64,000 bases of DNA from Paracoccus marinus (GTDB taxonomy: Bacteria > Pseudomonadota > Alphaproteobacteria > Rhodobacterales > Rhodobacteraceae): NCBI RefSeq assembly GCF_007018965.1, contig NZ_VJYZ01000005.1:248001-312000 (forward strand), read 5' to 3'. Numbering within the stretch: the first letter of the stretch is position 1; the number at the start of each line of letters is the position of its first letter. The notes under the pieces are model-generated. The model saw nothing but the letters and a program-made list of their open reading frames with translations, was not told the DNA's origin and searched no databases. The translations under genes were made by a program, and so were the position numbers. Below, in pieces: positions 8,911 through 18,906 of this stretch.

Positions 8911-10400
8911 CCAGCCACGGCAGCCTCGCCACCCTTATGGAGTTTCAGCGCACGACCGAGGCGCTGGCCGCCGTCGCGCAGCGGCTCGACTGGGATCGCG
9001 AGACGATGATGCCGCGCGGCGCGGCCGAACAGCGGTCCGAGGAAATCGCCGCGATGGAGGAGATGCTGCACGCCCGCCGCACCGATCCGCGCGTGGGCGA
9101 GTGGCTGGACGCGGCGCGCCCGGAAACCGAGGCCGAGCTGCGGATGGTCGAGCTGATCGACCGCGACTTCCGCCGCAAAAGCGCGGTGCCGGCGCGGCTT
9201 GCGACCGAACTGGCGCGGCTCACCTCGCTTTCGCAGGGGATCTGGGCCGAGGCGCGGGCGGCCGACGCGCCCGAGGATTTCCTGCCGACGCTGGACGAGG
9301 TGCTGAGCCTGAAGCGGGAAGAGGCCGACGCCTATGTCTCGGCCGGGTTCGGCCGCGGCGACCGTTACGACGCGCTGCTGGACGATTACGAACCCGACAC
9401 CTCGGCCGCGGCGATCGGGCGGCTGTTCGACAGCATGCGCCCGCGTCTCGTCGCGCTGCGCGATGCGGTAATGGGCGCGGACCGGCAGCCGCAGAAGCTC
9501 GACGGGCTGTTTCCGCAGGAAACGCAGCTGCGGCTCAGCCGCGCCTGCGCGACGGCCTTCGGCTATGACTGGAACTTCGGGCGGCTGGACATCGCCGTCC
9601 ACCCGTTCAGCTCGGGCAGCTGGCAGGACAGCCGGATCACCACCCGCGTGGTCGAGGCGGACCCCTTCAACTGCATCTATTCCACCATTCACGAGGTCGG
9701 CCATTCCAGCTACGAGCTGGGGATCGACCCGGACTACGCCTTCACGCCCCTGGGGCGCGGCGTGTCGATGGGCGTCCACGAAAGCCAAAGCCGGATCTAC
9801 GAGAACCAGCTTGGCCGCGGCCGCGCCTTTGCCGGCTGGCTGCACGGCCGCATGGACGACATGTTCGGCGGCCTGTCCGCGCGCGACGCGGATGCGTTCT
9901 ACGGCGCCGTGAACCGGGTGGCGCCGGGTTACATCAGGACCGAATCCGACGAGGTGCAGTACAACCTGCACGTCATGCTGCGCTTCGAGCTTGAGCGTGA
10001 GCTGGTGTCGGGCAAGCTGGCCGTGGGCGACCTTGTCGAGGCGTGGAACAGCCGCTTCCTGCGCGACTTCGGCTTTGCCGTGGACCGTCCCGCGAACGGC
10101 GTCCTACAGGATGTCCACTGGTCGGTGGGGCTGTTCGGCTATTTCCCGACCTACGCGCTTGGCAACGTCTATGCGGGCTGCCTGAACGCGGCGCTCCGCG
10201 ACGCCGTGCCCGATGTGGACCCCGCGCTGGCGCAGGGCGACGCGACCCCGGCGGTCGAATGGCTGCGCGAGAACCTGCAACGCCACGGCAGCCTGCATCG
10301 GCCCGTGGACCTGATCGAGCGCGCGAGCGGCGCCCCGGTCAGCGTCGAGCCGCTGCTCGATTATCTGGACGCGAAGTTCGGGGAAATCTACGCGCTGTAA
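8907..10400 (+). CDS. Metallocarboxypeptidase, peptidase family M32
   Basis: This 497-residue zinc- or cobalt-dependent carboxypeptidase, related to Thermus/Pyrococcus carboxypeptidase Taq, removes C-terminal residues from peptides. The HExxH metal site is HEVGH in the segment IYSTIHEVGHSSYELG. The third-ligand glutamate is in the conserved GVHESQSRIYEN about 30 residues later. Length is normal for the family. The start overlaps the ctaA stop by four bases. It has no signal peptide, so it is probably cytoplasmic and acts in peptide turnover. Confidence 0.92.
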   Translation: MTSHGSLATLMEFQRTTEALAAVAQRLDWDRETMMPRGAAEQRSEEIAAMEEMLHARRTDPRVGEWLDAARPETEAELRMVELIDRDFRRKSAVPARLATELARLTSLSQGIWAEARAADAPEDFLPTLDEVLSLKREEADAYVSAGFGRGDRYDALLDDYEPDTSAAAIGRLFDSMRPRLVALRDAVMGADRQPQKLDGLFPQETQLRLSRACATAFGYDWNFGRLDIAVHPFSSGSWQDSRITTRVVEADPFNCIYSTIHEVGHSSYELGIDPDYAFTPLGRGVSMGVHESQSRIYENQLGRGRAFAGWLHGRMDDMFGGLSARDADAFYGAVNRVAPGYIRTESDEVQYNLHVMLRFELERELVSGKLAVGDLVEAWNSRFLRDFGFAVDRPANGVLQDVHWSVGLFGYFPTYALGNVYAGCLNAALRDAVPDVDPALAQGDATPAVEWLRENLQRHGSLHRPVDLIERASGAPVSVEPLLDYLDAKFGEIYAL

Positions 10401-10410
10401 GGGGCGGGTT

Positions 10411-11100
10411 TCAGGCCAGGAGCGCGGTCAGGATGCGCCCCGCCTCGTCCCGGCAGGGCGTCAGCGGCGAACGATCCTCGCCCGGGTAGAAGCGGGCGCG
10501 GGTCGCCGTGGCCATCGGGGCCGGCCTGTCGATGGTGACGCGCGGCCCGATCCGCGCGGCTTCCCGTTGCCAGCTTTGCGCCAGCGCGACCTGCGCGGCC
10601 TTGGTCGCCCCATAGACGCCGAAGAACTTTTCGCCCGCGCGCGGATCGTCGAAGAAGACGGCCTGCCCGCCCCGCGCGCGCAGCAGCGGCTCGACCAGCT
10701 GGATCAGCCCGTGGGTGGCCGCCACGTTCGTCTCGATCGAGCGCGCCATTTCCTTGGGGTCGGTCTGGGCGGCGGGGGACAGGGGTGCGGCATGGACCGC
10801 GCAATGCGCCCACAGGTCGATCCCGCCCCAGCGGCGCTGCACCGCCTGCGTCATCTGGATCATCGCGGCGGCGTTCGTCACGTCCATGGGGGCGAGCGTC
10901 GCCGAGCCGCCGCCCGCGCGGATGCGGTCATCAAGTTCTTCGAGCGCGCCGGTGGTCCGCGCGACGGCGATCACGTGCCAGCCCCGCGCGCCGAGCGCCT
11001 CGGCCAGCGCCGCGCCCAGACCGCGCGATGCGCCCGTGACCAGGGCCACGTTCGGGTTCGTTGGTTCAATTTGCGGTTCGATTTGCGGGTCGATGTCCAT
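10411..11100 (-). CDS. Short-chain dehydrogenase/reductase (SDR) with unusual active site
   Basis: This 229-residue Rossmann protein has the TGASRGLG dinucleotide-binding loop and the YGATK catalytic Tyr-xxx-Lys. The usual catalytic Ser about 13 residues before the Tyr is missing: the strand reads AVFFDDPRAGEKFFGVYGATK, with Phe/Asp where a Ser is expected. The N-terminus holds a short repeat (DPQIEPQIEP) before the fold begins. It converges on the M32 gene with a 10-base gap and faces the ArsR gene across a 102-base gap. The substrate is unknown, and the missing Ser raises the possibility of a regulatory or weakened enzyme. Confidence 0.8.
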   Translation of the reverse strand: MDIDPQIEPQIEPTNPNVALVTGASRGLGAALAEALGARGWHVIAVARTTGALEELDDRIRAGGGSATLAPMDVTNAAAMIQMTQAVQRRWGGIDLWAHCAVHAAPLSPAAQTDPKEMARSIETNVAATHGLIQLVEPLLRARGGQAVFFDDPRAGEKFFGVYGATKAAQVALAQSWQREAARIGPRVTIDRPAPMATATRARFYPGEDRSPLTPCRDEAGRILTALLA

Positions 11101-11202
11101 GCCGGGTCAGGTGCCACCGCCGCGCGGGTGCCGCAAGGGGAAATCGGTTAGTCGAATGGCAAAGCTTCTTGCCGCGGGCTGATCGCCGTGATACATAGCC
11201 CT

Positions 11203-11556
11203 ATGGCTAAGCTTGACCGCACCTTCCACGCCCTCGCAGACCCGACCCGTCGCGCCGTCCTCACGCGGCTGACGGAAGGGCCCGGCAGCGTGGGCGACCT
11301 GGCGCGGCCCTTCGCCATGGCGCTGCCCACCTTCCTCGCGCATCTGCGCGTGCTCGAGGAAGGCGGCCTGATCCGCACCGAAAAGCGGGGCAGGGTGCGC
11401 GTCTGTGAACTTGCCGAGGGCGCGTTCGCCCCGGTGTCCGAATGGCTCGACGCGCAGCGCCGCGATTGGGAAGCGCGCACCGACCGCCTGGCCGCCTTCG
11501 TCGAAGCGCGGGCGGATCCCGAAACCGAAACCGCCGACAAGGACAGCAATCCATGA
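11203..11556 (+). CDS. ArsR-family transcriptional repressor
   Basis: This 117-residue winged-helix protein starts MAKLDRTFHALADPTRRAVL and has the recognition region FLAHLRVLEEGGLIRTEKRGRVR. It lacks the CxC metal site of metal-sensing ArsR proteins, so it belongs to the non-metal group that commonly precedes an SRPBCC/AHSA1 gene. I chose the ATG at 11203; a GTG at 11188 is an alternative. Its stop overlaps the SRPBCC start (ATGA), so the pair is a coupled operon and probably autoregulated. Confidence 0.88.
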   Translation: MAKLDRTFHALADPTRRAVLTRLTEGPGSVGDLARPFAMALPTFLAHLRVLEEGGLIRTEKRGRVRVCELAEGAFAPVSEWLDAQRRDWEARTDRLAAFVEARADPETETADKDSNP

Positions 11557-12041
11557 AAAGCACGACCCGGGTCGAGGGCAACGACCTCGTCATCACCCGC
11601 CGCATCGCGGCCGCGCCAGAACGGATCTGGGACGCGCTCACCGACGCCCAGCAGCTCAGGCAGTGGTTCGCGCCGCGGCCGTGGCGGATCACCAGCGCGG
11701 TGGTCGAGCCGCATCCCGGCGGCCGCTTCGACATCGAGATGCGCGGCCCCGAGGATCAGCCCGAGGACTGCGCATCCGACAGTTCGGCGGGCGGCTGCGT
11801 GATCGTGGCCGAGGCGCCGCGCCGGATCGCCTGGACCGACGCCATGTCGGGCGGCTACCGCCCCAACGCCACGCCATTCATGACGGCGATCATCACGCTC
11901 AATCCGGCAGAGGGCGGCGGCACCACCTATACCGCCCGCGTCCTCCACCGCACGCCCGAGGACCGGCAGAAGCACGAGGACATGGGGTTCGCCGAAGGCT
12001 GGGGCACCTGTATCGAGCAGCTGGCCGAGCTGGTGGAATGA
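11553..12041 (+). CDS. SRPBCC (START-like)/AHSA1 domain protein
   Basis: This 162-residue protein has the AHSA1-type layout: VITRRIAAAPERIWDALTD, a QWFAPRPW motif, HPGGRFDIEMRGPED, then a C-terminal helix with GFAEGWGTCIEQL. These proteins form a ligand-binding helix-grip fold, but their ligands are mostly unknown. The start sits in the ATGA overlap with the ArsR gene, and the AGGACAGCA just before it can serve as ribosome-binding site. A perfect intrinsic terminator follows immediately. Confidence 0.88.
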   Translation: MKSTTRVEGNDLVITRRIAAAPERIWDALTDAQQLRQWFAPRPWRITSAVVEPHPGGRFDIEMRGPEDQPEDCASDSSAGGCVIVAEAPRRIAWTDAMSGGYRPNATPFMTAIITLNPAEGGGTTYTARVLHRTPEDRQKHEDMGFAEGWGTCIEQLAELVE

Positions 12042-12045
12042 CGAA

Positions 12046-12067
12046 GGGGGCCGCGAGGCCCCCTTTT
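12046..12067 (+). terminator. Rho-independent terminator after the ArsR/SRPBCC operon
   Basis: GGGGGCC (12046-12052) pairs perfectly with GGCCCCC (12057-12063) around a GCGA tetraloop, followed by TTTT. It begins five bases after the SRPBCC stop and lies before the convergent end of gltA. Confidence 0.85.
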
Positions 12068-12089
12068 CCAGCGTTCGGACAGCCGGCGC

Positions 12090-13379
12090 TCAGCGCTTCG
12101 ACTTCTCGACGTAGTCGCGGCGGTCGGCGCCCACGTACAGCTGGCGCGGGCGGCCGATCTTGCCCTGCGGGTCGGCGATCATCTCCTTCCACTGCGAGAT
12201 CCAGCCGACGGTGCGCGACAGGGCGAAGATCGGGGTGAACATCGAGGTCGGGAAGCCCATCGCGGACAGGATGATGCCGGAATAGAAATCGACGTTCGGG
12301 TACAGCTTCTTCTCGACGAAGTAGTCGTCCTCGAGCGCGATCCGCTCCAGTTCCTTGGCGACCTTCAGCGTCTCGTTCTTCTCGATCCCGAGGATGCCGA
12401 GAACCTCGTCCGCGGTTTCCTTCATGACCTTCGCGCGCGGGTCGAAGTTCTTGTAGACGCGGTGGCCGAAGCCCATCAGGCGGAACGGATCGTCCTTGTC
12501 CTTGGCCTTGCCGATGTATTCCGGGATCCGGTCGACCGAGCCGATTTCCTGCAGCATCTCGAGCGCCGCCTGGTTCGCGCCGCCATGCGCCGGCCCCCAA
12601 AGACAGGCGATCCCCGCCGCGATGCAGGCGAACGGGTTCGCGCCCGACGAGCCGGCAAGCCGCACGGTCGAGGTCGAGGCGTTCTGTTCGTGGTCGGCGT
12701 GCAGCGTGAAGATCAGGTCCATCGCCCGGGCGAGCGCCGGGTCCACCTTGTATTTCTCGGCCGGGACCGAGAAGCACATGTTGAGGAAGTTCGATGCGTA
12801 GTCGAGTTCGTTGTCGGGATAGTTGAAGGGCTGGCCGACCGAGTACTTGTAGGCCATCGCCGCGATCGTCGGCAGCTTGGCGATCAGGCGGATCGACGCG
12901 ATCTCGCGCTGCATCGGGTCGTTGATGTCGGTCGAGTCGGGATAGAACGCCGACATCGCGCCGACCACGCCGACCATCGTCGCCATCGGGTGCGCGTCGC
13001 GGCGGAAGCCGCTGAAGAACTTGTGCATCTGCTCGTGCACCATCGTGTGACGGGTCACGCGGGTGTCGAAGTCGGCCATCTGCGCCGCGTCCGGCAGCTC
13101 GCCGTAAAGCAGCAGGTAGCACACTTCGAGATAGGACGACTTCGCCGCCAGCTGCTCGATCGGGTAGCCGCGATACCACAGCTCGCCCTTGTCGCCGTCG
13201 ATATAGGTGATGGTGGAATCGCAGGCCGCGGTCGAGGTGAAGCCCGGGTCGAAGGTAAAGACGTCGCCCTGCGCGTAGAGCTTGCGGATGTCGAGGCAGT
13301 CGGGCCCCTTGGTGGGAGTGAGGATCGGCAGGTCGATGTCCTTGCCGCCGAGGTTCAGGGTTGCAGTCTTGTCGGCCAT
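12090..13379 (-). CDS. gltA: Citrate synthase (type II)
   Basis: This 429-residue enzyme joins acetyl-CoA and oxaloacetate to start the TCA cycle. Key active-site segments are [15 protein letters not shown] (catalytic His) and [14 protein letters not shown] (catalytic His plus arginine region). The N-terminal beta domain ([16 protein letters not shown]) marks the NADH-sensitive hexameric type II form of Gram-negative bacteria. It lies 47 bases downstream of gltX on the same strand and is probably co-transcribed with it. Confidence 0.96.
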   Translation of the reverse strand: MADKTATLNLGGKDIDLPILTPTKGPDCLDIRKLYAQGDVFTFDPGFTSTAACDSTITYIDGDKGELWYRGYPIEQLAAKSSYLEVCYLLLYGELPDAAQMADFDTRVTRHTMVHEQMHKFFSGFRRDAHPMATMVGVVGAMSAFYPDSTDINDPMQREIASIRLIAKLPTIAAMAYKYSVGQPFNYPDNELDYASNFLNMCFSVPAEKYKVDPALARAMDLIFTLHADHEQNASTSTVRLAGSSGANPFACIAAGIACLWGPAHGGANQAALEMLQEIGSVDRIPEYIGKAKDKDDPFRLMGFGHRVYKNFDPRAKVMKETADEVLGILGIEKNETLKVAKELERIALEDDYFVEKKLYPNVDFYSGIILSAMGFPTSMFTPIFALSRTVGWISQWKEMIADPQGKIGRPRQLYVGADRRDYVEKSKR

Positions 13380-13426
13380 GAAGAAAGTCCTCTTGCCTCG
13401 GCCCGAAGGCCAGGTTGGTCCATGTA

Positions 13427-14854
13427 TCAGCCCGTGACATCCGCTAGCCGGGCGAGCGTCTCGTCCCGGCCGAGTGCGGTCATCATGTCAAAAACGCTGG
13501 GGGTCGCCGTCCGTCCGGCAAGCGCCGCGCGCAGGGGCGCCGCGATCTTGCCCAGTCCAACCCCGTTCGCCTCGGCAACGGCGGCTGCGGCAGCCTCCAG
13601 ATCGTCTCGCGTCCAGTTAACATTCTGCATTGCAGCGGTCAATTCGACGAGAATGGAACGTGAGGGCGGATCGAGCGCGCGGGCCGCCTTGTCGTCCGCC
13701 TGGATCGGGCGGTCGGTCATCGCAAAACGAGCCTGTTCAATAAGTTGCGGCAGGGTCTTTGCCTTTTCCCTGAGCGCGGGCAGGGCGGGCGTCAACCGGC
13801 TGGTCTGCACCGGCGTCAGGGCTGGCTGCCCGGTCTCATTCAGGAATGCCGCCAGCTCGTTCAGCAGCGCAGCATCGTCCATCGCGCCGATGTGGTGGCC
13901 CGACACATGCTCCAGCTTCTTGAAGTCGAGCCGCGCCGGCGCGCGCCCGATCCCGGGCAGGTCGAACCATTCGGCCGCCTGCGCGTCGTCGAACAGTTCG
14001 TCGTCGCCGTGGCTCCACCCCAGTCTGGCCAGATAGTTCCGCATCGCCGCCGCCGGGTAGCCCGCGGCCGCGTATTCGTGCAGCCCCACCGCGCCGTGCC
14101 GCTTGGACAGCTTCTTGCCGTCGGTCCCGTGGATCAGGGGAATGTGGGCAAAGACCGGGCGCGGCCAGCCCATCGCGTCGAACACCTGCGCCTGCCGCGC
14201 GGCGTTGGTCAGGTGGTCGTCGCCCCGGATCACGTGCGTGACGCCCATGTCGTGGTCGTCCACCACCACCGCCAGCATGTAGGTCGGCGTCCCGTCCGAG
14301 CGCAGCAGCACCATGTCGTCGAGCTGGTCGTTGCGGAACGTCACGTCGCCCTGCACCGCGTCCTCGATCACCGTCTGGCCGTCGCGCGGGGCGCGCAGGC
14401 GGATCGCGAAGGGCGCGTCGGGCCGGGTCGCGGGGTCCGCGTCGCGCCACGGGCTTGCAAAGGTCTGGTTCGGGTGCGCCGCGCGCCACGCCTCGATCTC
14501 GGCGGGCGTGGTGTAGCACGGATAGGCGCTGCCATTCGCCATCATCTCGCGCGCGACCTCGGCGTGGCGGGGGGCGCGCGCGAACTGGCTGACGGGCTCG
14601 CCGTCCCAGTCGAGGCCGAGCCACGACAGGCCTTTCAGGATCGCCTCGGTCGCCTCGGGCGTGGAACGCGCGCGGTCGGTATCCTCGATCCGCAGCAGGA
14701 ACCTGCCGCCCCTCGCGCGGGCGTAAAGCCAGTTGAACAGCGCGGTGCGCGCGCCGCCGATGTGCAGATAGCCGGTCGGCGAGGGCGCAAAGCGCGTGAC
14801 GACCTGCGCGCCGCCTTGGGTGCCTTGGGGCGTTGCGGACTGGCTGGGGGTCAT
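13427..14854 (-). CDS. gltX: Glutamate--tRNA ligase
   Basis: This 475-residue class I synthetase charges tRNA-Glu. The HIGH motif appears as [12 protein letters not shown] and the KMSKS motif as KKLSKRHG. The first 17 residues (Ser/Gln/Gly-rich) are not part of the fold, and no later Met precedes the [10 protein letters not shown] strand, so the ATG at 14854 is kept. Many alphaproteobacteria carry two GltX paralogs; which one this is cannot be told here. It is divergent from comEC across a gap of about 100 bases. Confidence 0.94.
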   Translation of the reverse strand: MTPSQSATPQGTQGGAQVVTRFAPSPTGYLHIGGARTALFNWLYARARGGRFLLRIEDTDRARSTPEATEAILKGLSWLGLDWDGEPVSQFARAPRHAEVAREMMANGSAYPCYTTPAEIEAWRAAHPNQTFASPWRDADPATRPDAPFAIRLRAPRDGQTVIEDAVQGDVTFRNDQLDDMVLLRSDGTPTYMLAVVVDDHDMGVTHVIRGDDHLTNAARQAQVFDAMGWPRPVFAHIPLIHGTDGKKLSKRHGAVGLHEYAAAGYPAAAMRNYLARLGWSHGDDELFDDAQAAEWFDLPGIGRAPARLDFKKLEHVSGHHIGAMDDAALLNELAAFLNETGQPALTPVQTSRLTPALPALREKAKTLPQLIEQARFAMTDRPIQADDKAARALDPPSRSILVELTAAMQNVNWTRDDLEAAAAAVAEANGVGLGKIAAPLRAALAGRTATPSVFDMMTALGRDETLARLADVTG

Positions 14855-14958
14855 GGCGGATCCGGGTTTGGGCTGGGGGCGGCGGTTAACGCTTTGGTAA
14901 GGCGCGGTCCGCTAGGGTCGGCGCAGTGATACGGGGCCACCCGCGAAAGGACAAGGTT

Positions 14959-17274
14959 GTGACCGCGATCGACGCAGCAGGGCCGGGGCGCCCGGACACC
15001 GCCGACCGCGCCCTGCGCGCCGTGACCCGGCTGCGCGACCGCGCGCGTCCCGAACGCCCCGACACGGTTGCGCGCGCGGGCCTGTTCCTGTGGACACCGG
15101 TCTGCCTGGCCTTCGGCATCGGCGGCTGGTTTTCGCTGCGGGCCGAGCCGGAGCCTGCGTTCTATCTGGCGCTGGCCGCGGTCGGGCTGCTTGCGGCGCT
15201 GGTCGGCTTGCGCGCGGCGGCCTGGGCGGAAACGGGGCGGCTGCCCGGCGCGGTCGCGGGGTGGGCGCGGATCGCGGGCTTTGCCGTGGCGCTGACGGCG
15301 GCGGGCGCCGGCCTTGCGGGGTTGCGCGCGCACCGGGCCGACACCCAGGTGCTGGGCTATCGCTATTACGGCGCGATCGAGGGGCGGGTGGTCGGGATCG
15401 ACCGGTCCGGCCGCGACCGGATGCGGCTGACGCTGGACCGGGTCGTGCTGCCCGGCATCGCGACGGCGCGGACGCCCGGAAAGGTGCGCCTGTCGCTGAC
15501 GGAACCCGGACTGCTGCCCGACCAGCTGCCTGATCCGGGGCAGGTGGTGATGACGACCGGCCATCTCGGGCCCTCGCCGGGACCGGCCGAGCCGGGCGGC
15601 TTCGACTTTCGCCTGGGCGCATGGTTCGACGGGCTGGGGGCGGTCGGCTATACCCGGAACCCGATCCTGACGGTCGAGCCGGTGCCCGAGGGGGCGATGG
15701 CGATGCAGCGCCTGCGCCAGCGGGCGGCGGCGGGCATCGCCGACGGGATCGGCGGGCAGGAAGGCGCGGTCGCCGCCGCGCTGATGACCGGCGACCGCTC
15801 GCGCATCGCCGAGGCGACGAACGAGCTGATGCGGGCCTCGAACCTTTACCACATCGTGTCGATCTCGGGCCTGCACATGGCGATGCTCGCGGGGTTCGTC
15901 TATGCCGCGCTGCGCCTTGCGCTGGTCGGCGCGCAAGGGGCGGGGCTGCTATCTGCGGGCGTCGCCTGGCACAAGGTCGCGGCGCTGGCCGCGCTGCTGG
16001 CGGCGACCGCCTATCTGTGGATGTCGGGGGGTGGGGTCGCGACCGAGCGCGCCTTCGTCATGGTCGCGGCGATGCTGGGGGCGATCCTGGCCGACCGGCG
16101 GGCGATCTCGCTGCGGACCGTGGCGCTGGCGGGGACGCTGATCCTCGCCATGAACCCGCAGGCTCTGCTGTCGCCGGGGTTCCAGATGAGCTTTGCCGCC
16201 ACCGTCGCGCTGATCCTTACGGCGGGGCCGTGGGCGCGCGTGTCGCTGCGCTTGCCGTGGTATGTGCGCCCGGTGGCGATGCTGGTGATCTCGTCCCTCG
16301 TGGCGGGGCTGGCGACAAGCCCCATCGCGGCCGCGCATTTCAGCCGCGCGGCGCAATACGGTCTGGCCGCGAACCTGCTGGTCGTGCCCATTGTGGGCGC
16401 GCTGGTGATGCCCGCCGGCGCCTTTGCCGCGCTGCTGGCGCCGCTGGGCCTTGCCGCGCCCGCGCTGTGGGTGATGGGGATCGGCACCCGCTGGATGCTT
16501 GCCGTGGCCGAGTGGATCGCCGGGCTGGACGGGGCCGTCTATGCCGTCGCAGCACCCCCGCCCGCGACGCTGCCCCTGCTGTGCGGGGGCACGCTGATCG
16601 CCGCGCTGGCGCTGCGTCGCAAGGCGGGCCGGATCGCGCGCGGGGTCGGCGCGGCGGCGATCCTTGCCGCCGTCGCCGGTGTGGTCCTGTGGCTGCGGGT
16701 CGAACGCCGGGCGATCCTGATCGCGCCCGAAGGCGCGGCCGTCGGCATCCTCGGGCCCGAGGGGCGGGCGCTTTCAAAACCCGCGAACGCCTTCATCGCC
16801 GACAGCTGGATTGAGGCCGACGGCGACATCGCCACGGCCGAGGAGGCCGCCGCCCGCCCAGGCTGGAGCGGCCCGCGCGGCGTGCGGCAGGCGACGGTGG
16901 CGGGGGAAGGGATGGCGGGGGTGAAGATCGTTCACCTGACCGGCAAGGCGGGTCGCGCCGCCTGGCCCGCTGCCTGCACGGCGGACGCGGTGGTGATCGC
17001 CGATTTCGACACCGACGAGGTCGTGAAGGACCGGTCGTCCGGTCCCCGGGACGCAGACAGCCCCGGTAAGGCGGACGGCAAGCCGGACCGCGCGGGGGCT
17101 GATGCCGAACGGCCGGACCCGACCGCAGGAAACATCCCACGCCAACCCTGCACCGTTTTCGACCTTCGCCGCCTGCGTCGCACCGGCTCGGTCGCTGGGC
17201 GGTTCACAGCGGACGGGCTCCACTGGACGACGGCGGCGGACGTGGCCGGTGACCGGCGGTGGGCACGGGACTGA
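14959..17274 (+). CDS. comEC: ComEC/Rec2-family DNA uptake channel protein
   Basis: This is a large polytopic inner-membrane protein (771 residues from the GTG at 14959, which has AAAGGAC at proper spacing; a GTG at 14926 is an alternative). An N-terminal DUF4131-like region is followed by the competence domain with the conserved HIVSISGLHMAML signature and about ten membrane helices. ComEC forms the channel that brings single-stranded DNA into the cytoplasm. The C-terminal soluble domain contains a charged, Pro/Gly/Asp-rich insert at about residues 690-730 (SSGPRDADSPGKADGKPD and beyond) that interrupts otherwise conserved sequence. No other competence genes are nearby. Confidence 0.88.
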   Translation: MTAIDAAGPGRPDTADRALRAVTRLRDRARPERPDTVARAGLFLWTPVCLAFGIGGWFSLRAEPEPAFYLALAAVGLLAALVGLRAAAWAETGRLPGAVAGWARIAGFAVALTAAGAGLAGLRAHRADTQVLGYRYYGAIEGRVVGIDRSGRDRMRLTLDRVVLPGIATARTPGKVRLSLTEPGLLPDQLPDPGQVVMTTGHLGPSPGPAEPGGFDFRLGAWFDGLGAVGYTRNPILTVEPVPEGAMAMQRLRQRAAAGIADGIGGQEGAVAAALMTGDRSRIAEATNELMRASNLYHIVSISGLHMAMLAGFVYAALRLALVGAQGAGLLSAGVAWHKVAALAALLAATAYLWMSGGGVATERAFVMVAAMLGAILADRRAISLRTVALAGTLILAMNPQALLSPGFQMSFAATVALILTAGPWARVSLRLPWYVRPVAMLVISSLVAGLATSPIAAAHFSRAAQYGLAANLLVVPIVGALVMPAGAFAALLAPLGLAAPALWVMGIGTRWMLAVAEWIAGLDGAVYAVAAPPPATLPLLCGGTLIAALALRRKAGRIARGVGAAAILAAVAGVVLWLRVERRAILIAPEGAAVGILGPEGRALSKPANAFIADSWIEADGDIATAEEAAARPGWSGPRGVRQATVAGEGMAGVKIVHLTGKAGRAAWPAACTADAVVIADFDTDEVVKDRSSGPRDADSPGKADGKPDRAGADAERPDPTAGNIPRQPCTVFDLRRLRRTGSVAGRFTADGLHWTTAADVAGDRRWARD

Positions 17275-17285
17275 GCCGAAGCGAA

Positions 17286-17317
17286 AAGCCCCGTCGTCCA
17301 CGGGGACGACGGGGCTT
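17286..17317. terminator. Bidirectional terminator between comEC and the aminotransferase
   Basis: There is a 14-bp perfect stem (17286-17299 with 17304-17317) around a four-base loop. It is preceded on the plus strand by AAAA, giving a U-tract for minus-strand transcripts, and followed by CGTTT. It lies between two convergent genes and can serve both, best the aminotransferase. Confidence 0.8.
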
Positions 17318-17352
17318 CGTTTGCGGCCGTGTTGGTCCAGCGACCGGGGTGG

Positions 17353-18714
17353 TCAGCGGACCTCGGCGAACACCTTCGTCAGCGCGCCGTCGAGCTTATC
17401 CAGCATCTCGTCCATCTGCGCGTCGGTCAGGATGAACGGCGGGCACAGCACGATCGACTGACCCAGCGGACGGCAGATCAGCCCCATGTCGGTGCAGGTG
17501 TTGGCGATCCGCTCGCTGATCGACAGGCTGCCCGGGAACGGCTCCTTCGTCTCGACGTTCCGCACCGCCTCCAAGGCCCACATGTAGCCGACGCCGCGCA
17601 GCTCGCCGATGTTCTCGTGACGCTGCATGATCTGGCGCAAGCCCGCTTCCAGCCGCGGGGCGCCGCGGACGACGTTCTCGGCCAGCCCCTCGTTCATCAC
17701 CACGTCGATCGCCTTGAGCGCGATGGCGCAGCCGACCGGGTGGCCCGAGGCGGTGAAGCCGTGCGGGAACTCCTCGATCGGCGCGATCGCCGCGTCCAGC
17801 CGGTCGCCGAGCGCCGGCCCCAGGATCACCGCGCCCATCGGGAAGAATCCGGCGGTCAGGTTCTTCGAGCTGATGATCGCGTCGGGCACGAAGTCGTAGG
17901 TCTGGCAGCCCCAGGTGTTGCCGGTCCGGCCGAAGCCGGTGATGACCTCGTCCGCGATCAGCGGGATGTCGTGACGTTTCAGGATCGGCGCGATCGCCTG
18001 GAAGTAGCCGTTGACCGGCGGGATCACCCCGCCCGCGCCCTGCACTGGCTCGGCGAAGAAGCCCGCGATCGTGTCCGCGCCCTCGTCGGCGATCACCGTT
18101 TCCAGCTCGCGGGCGAGGCGCTGGACGAACTCCGCCTCGCTTTCGCCGGGGTTGCCCTCGCGCCAGTAATGGGGGCAGGTCAGGTGGATGAAGCCGTCCA
18201 TCGGCAGGCCGAACACCTCGTTGTAGGGCTTTCCGGTCATCGACGCGCTGACTGCCGTCACGCCGTGATAGGCGTTCCAGCGGGTCAGGATCTTGCGGCG
18301 TTCGGGCTTGCCCTCGGCGCGGTGCATGAACCACAGCATCTTGACCATGGTGTCGTTCGCCTCGGATCCCGAGTTGGTGTAGAACACCTTGCCGCGCTCG
18401 AAGGGCGACACCTCGACGAGCTTTTCGGACAGCATCACGGTCTGGTCCGACATCCGGCCGAAAAAGGCGTGATAGCCGGGGAAGCGGTCGTACTGCGCCT
18501 TCGCCGCCTCGATCAGGCCGGGGTGGTCGAAGCCCGCGACCATGTTCCACAGGCCCGAGTTCGAATCGAGCCACTTGCGCCCTTCGGTGTCAAAGACATA
18601 CGGCCCCTCGCCGTGGGTCAGCACGACGGTGCCGCGGCGTTCAACGCTGGGCAGGTCGGTGAAGCCGTACATCGAGTATTGGTGCGCCCGGGCGGACCAG
18701 CTCCTGTCGTCCAT
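17353..18714 (-). CDS. Class III pyridoxal-phosphate aminotransferase (omega-amino acid type)
   Basis: This 453-residue fold type I aminotransferase has the expected landmarks: NSGSEANDTMVKM (phosphate-binding), ADEVITGFGRTG (Asp contacting the PLP ring), SSKNLTAGFFPMGAV (Schiff-base Lys) and SGHPVGCAIALKAID. Enzymes of this type move an amino group from omega-amino acids or amines such as beta-alanine, taurine or polyamines to pyruvate or 2-oxoglutarate. The exact donor cannot be read from sequence. It stands alone, ending at a strong bidirectional terminator. Confidence 0.85.
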   Translation of the reverse strand: MDDRSWSARAHQYSMYGFTDLPSVERRGTVVLTHGEGPYVFDTEGRKWLDSNSGLWNMVAGFDHPGLIEAAKAQYDRFPGYHAFFGRMSDQTVMLSEKLVEVSPFERGKVFYTNSGSEANDTMVKMLWFMHRAEGKPERRKILTRWNAYHGVTAVSASMTGKPYNEVFGLPMDGFIHLTCPHYWREGNPGESEAEFVQRLARELETVIADEGADTIAGFFAEPVQGAGGVIPPVNGYFQAIAPILKRHDIPLIADEVITGFGRTGNTWGCQTYDFVPDAIISSKNLTAGFFPMGAVILGPALGDRLDAAIAPIEEFPHGFTASGHPVGCAIALKAIDVVMNEGLAENVVRGAPRLEAGLRQIMQRHENIGELRGVGYMWALEAVRNVETKEPFPGSLSISERIANTCTDMGLICRPLGQSIVLCPPFILTDAQMDEMLDKLDGALTKVFAEVR

Positions 18715-18906
18715 GATCGTGATCTCCTGATCGATTTGGCGCGCAGGCTATCCGGGCGGCGGGCGGGGTTCAACGAGGGGCAGGGGGGTGAGCCGATCCG
18801 CCTCGCCGAACGCGCGCGCTCACGTGACCTCGCACGGCGTGATCCCGTCGAGCAGCCACGCCCTCAGGCGCGAGCCCGGCGCATTGAGGTCCGATAGGCG
18901 CGTGTG

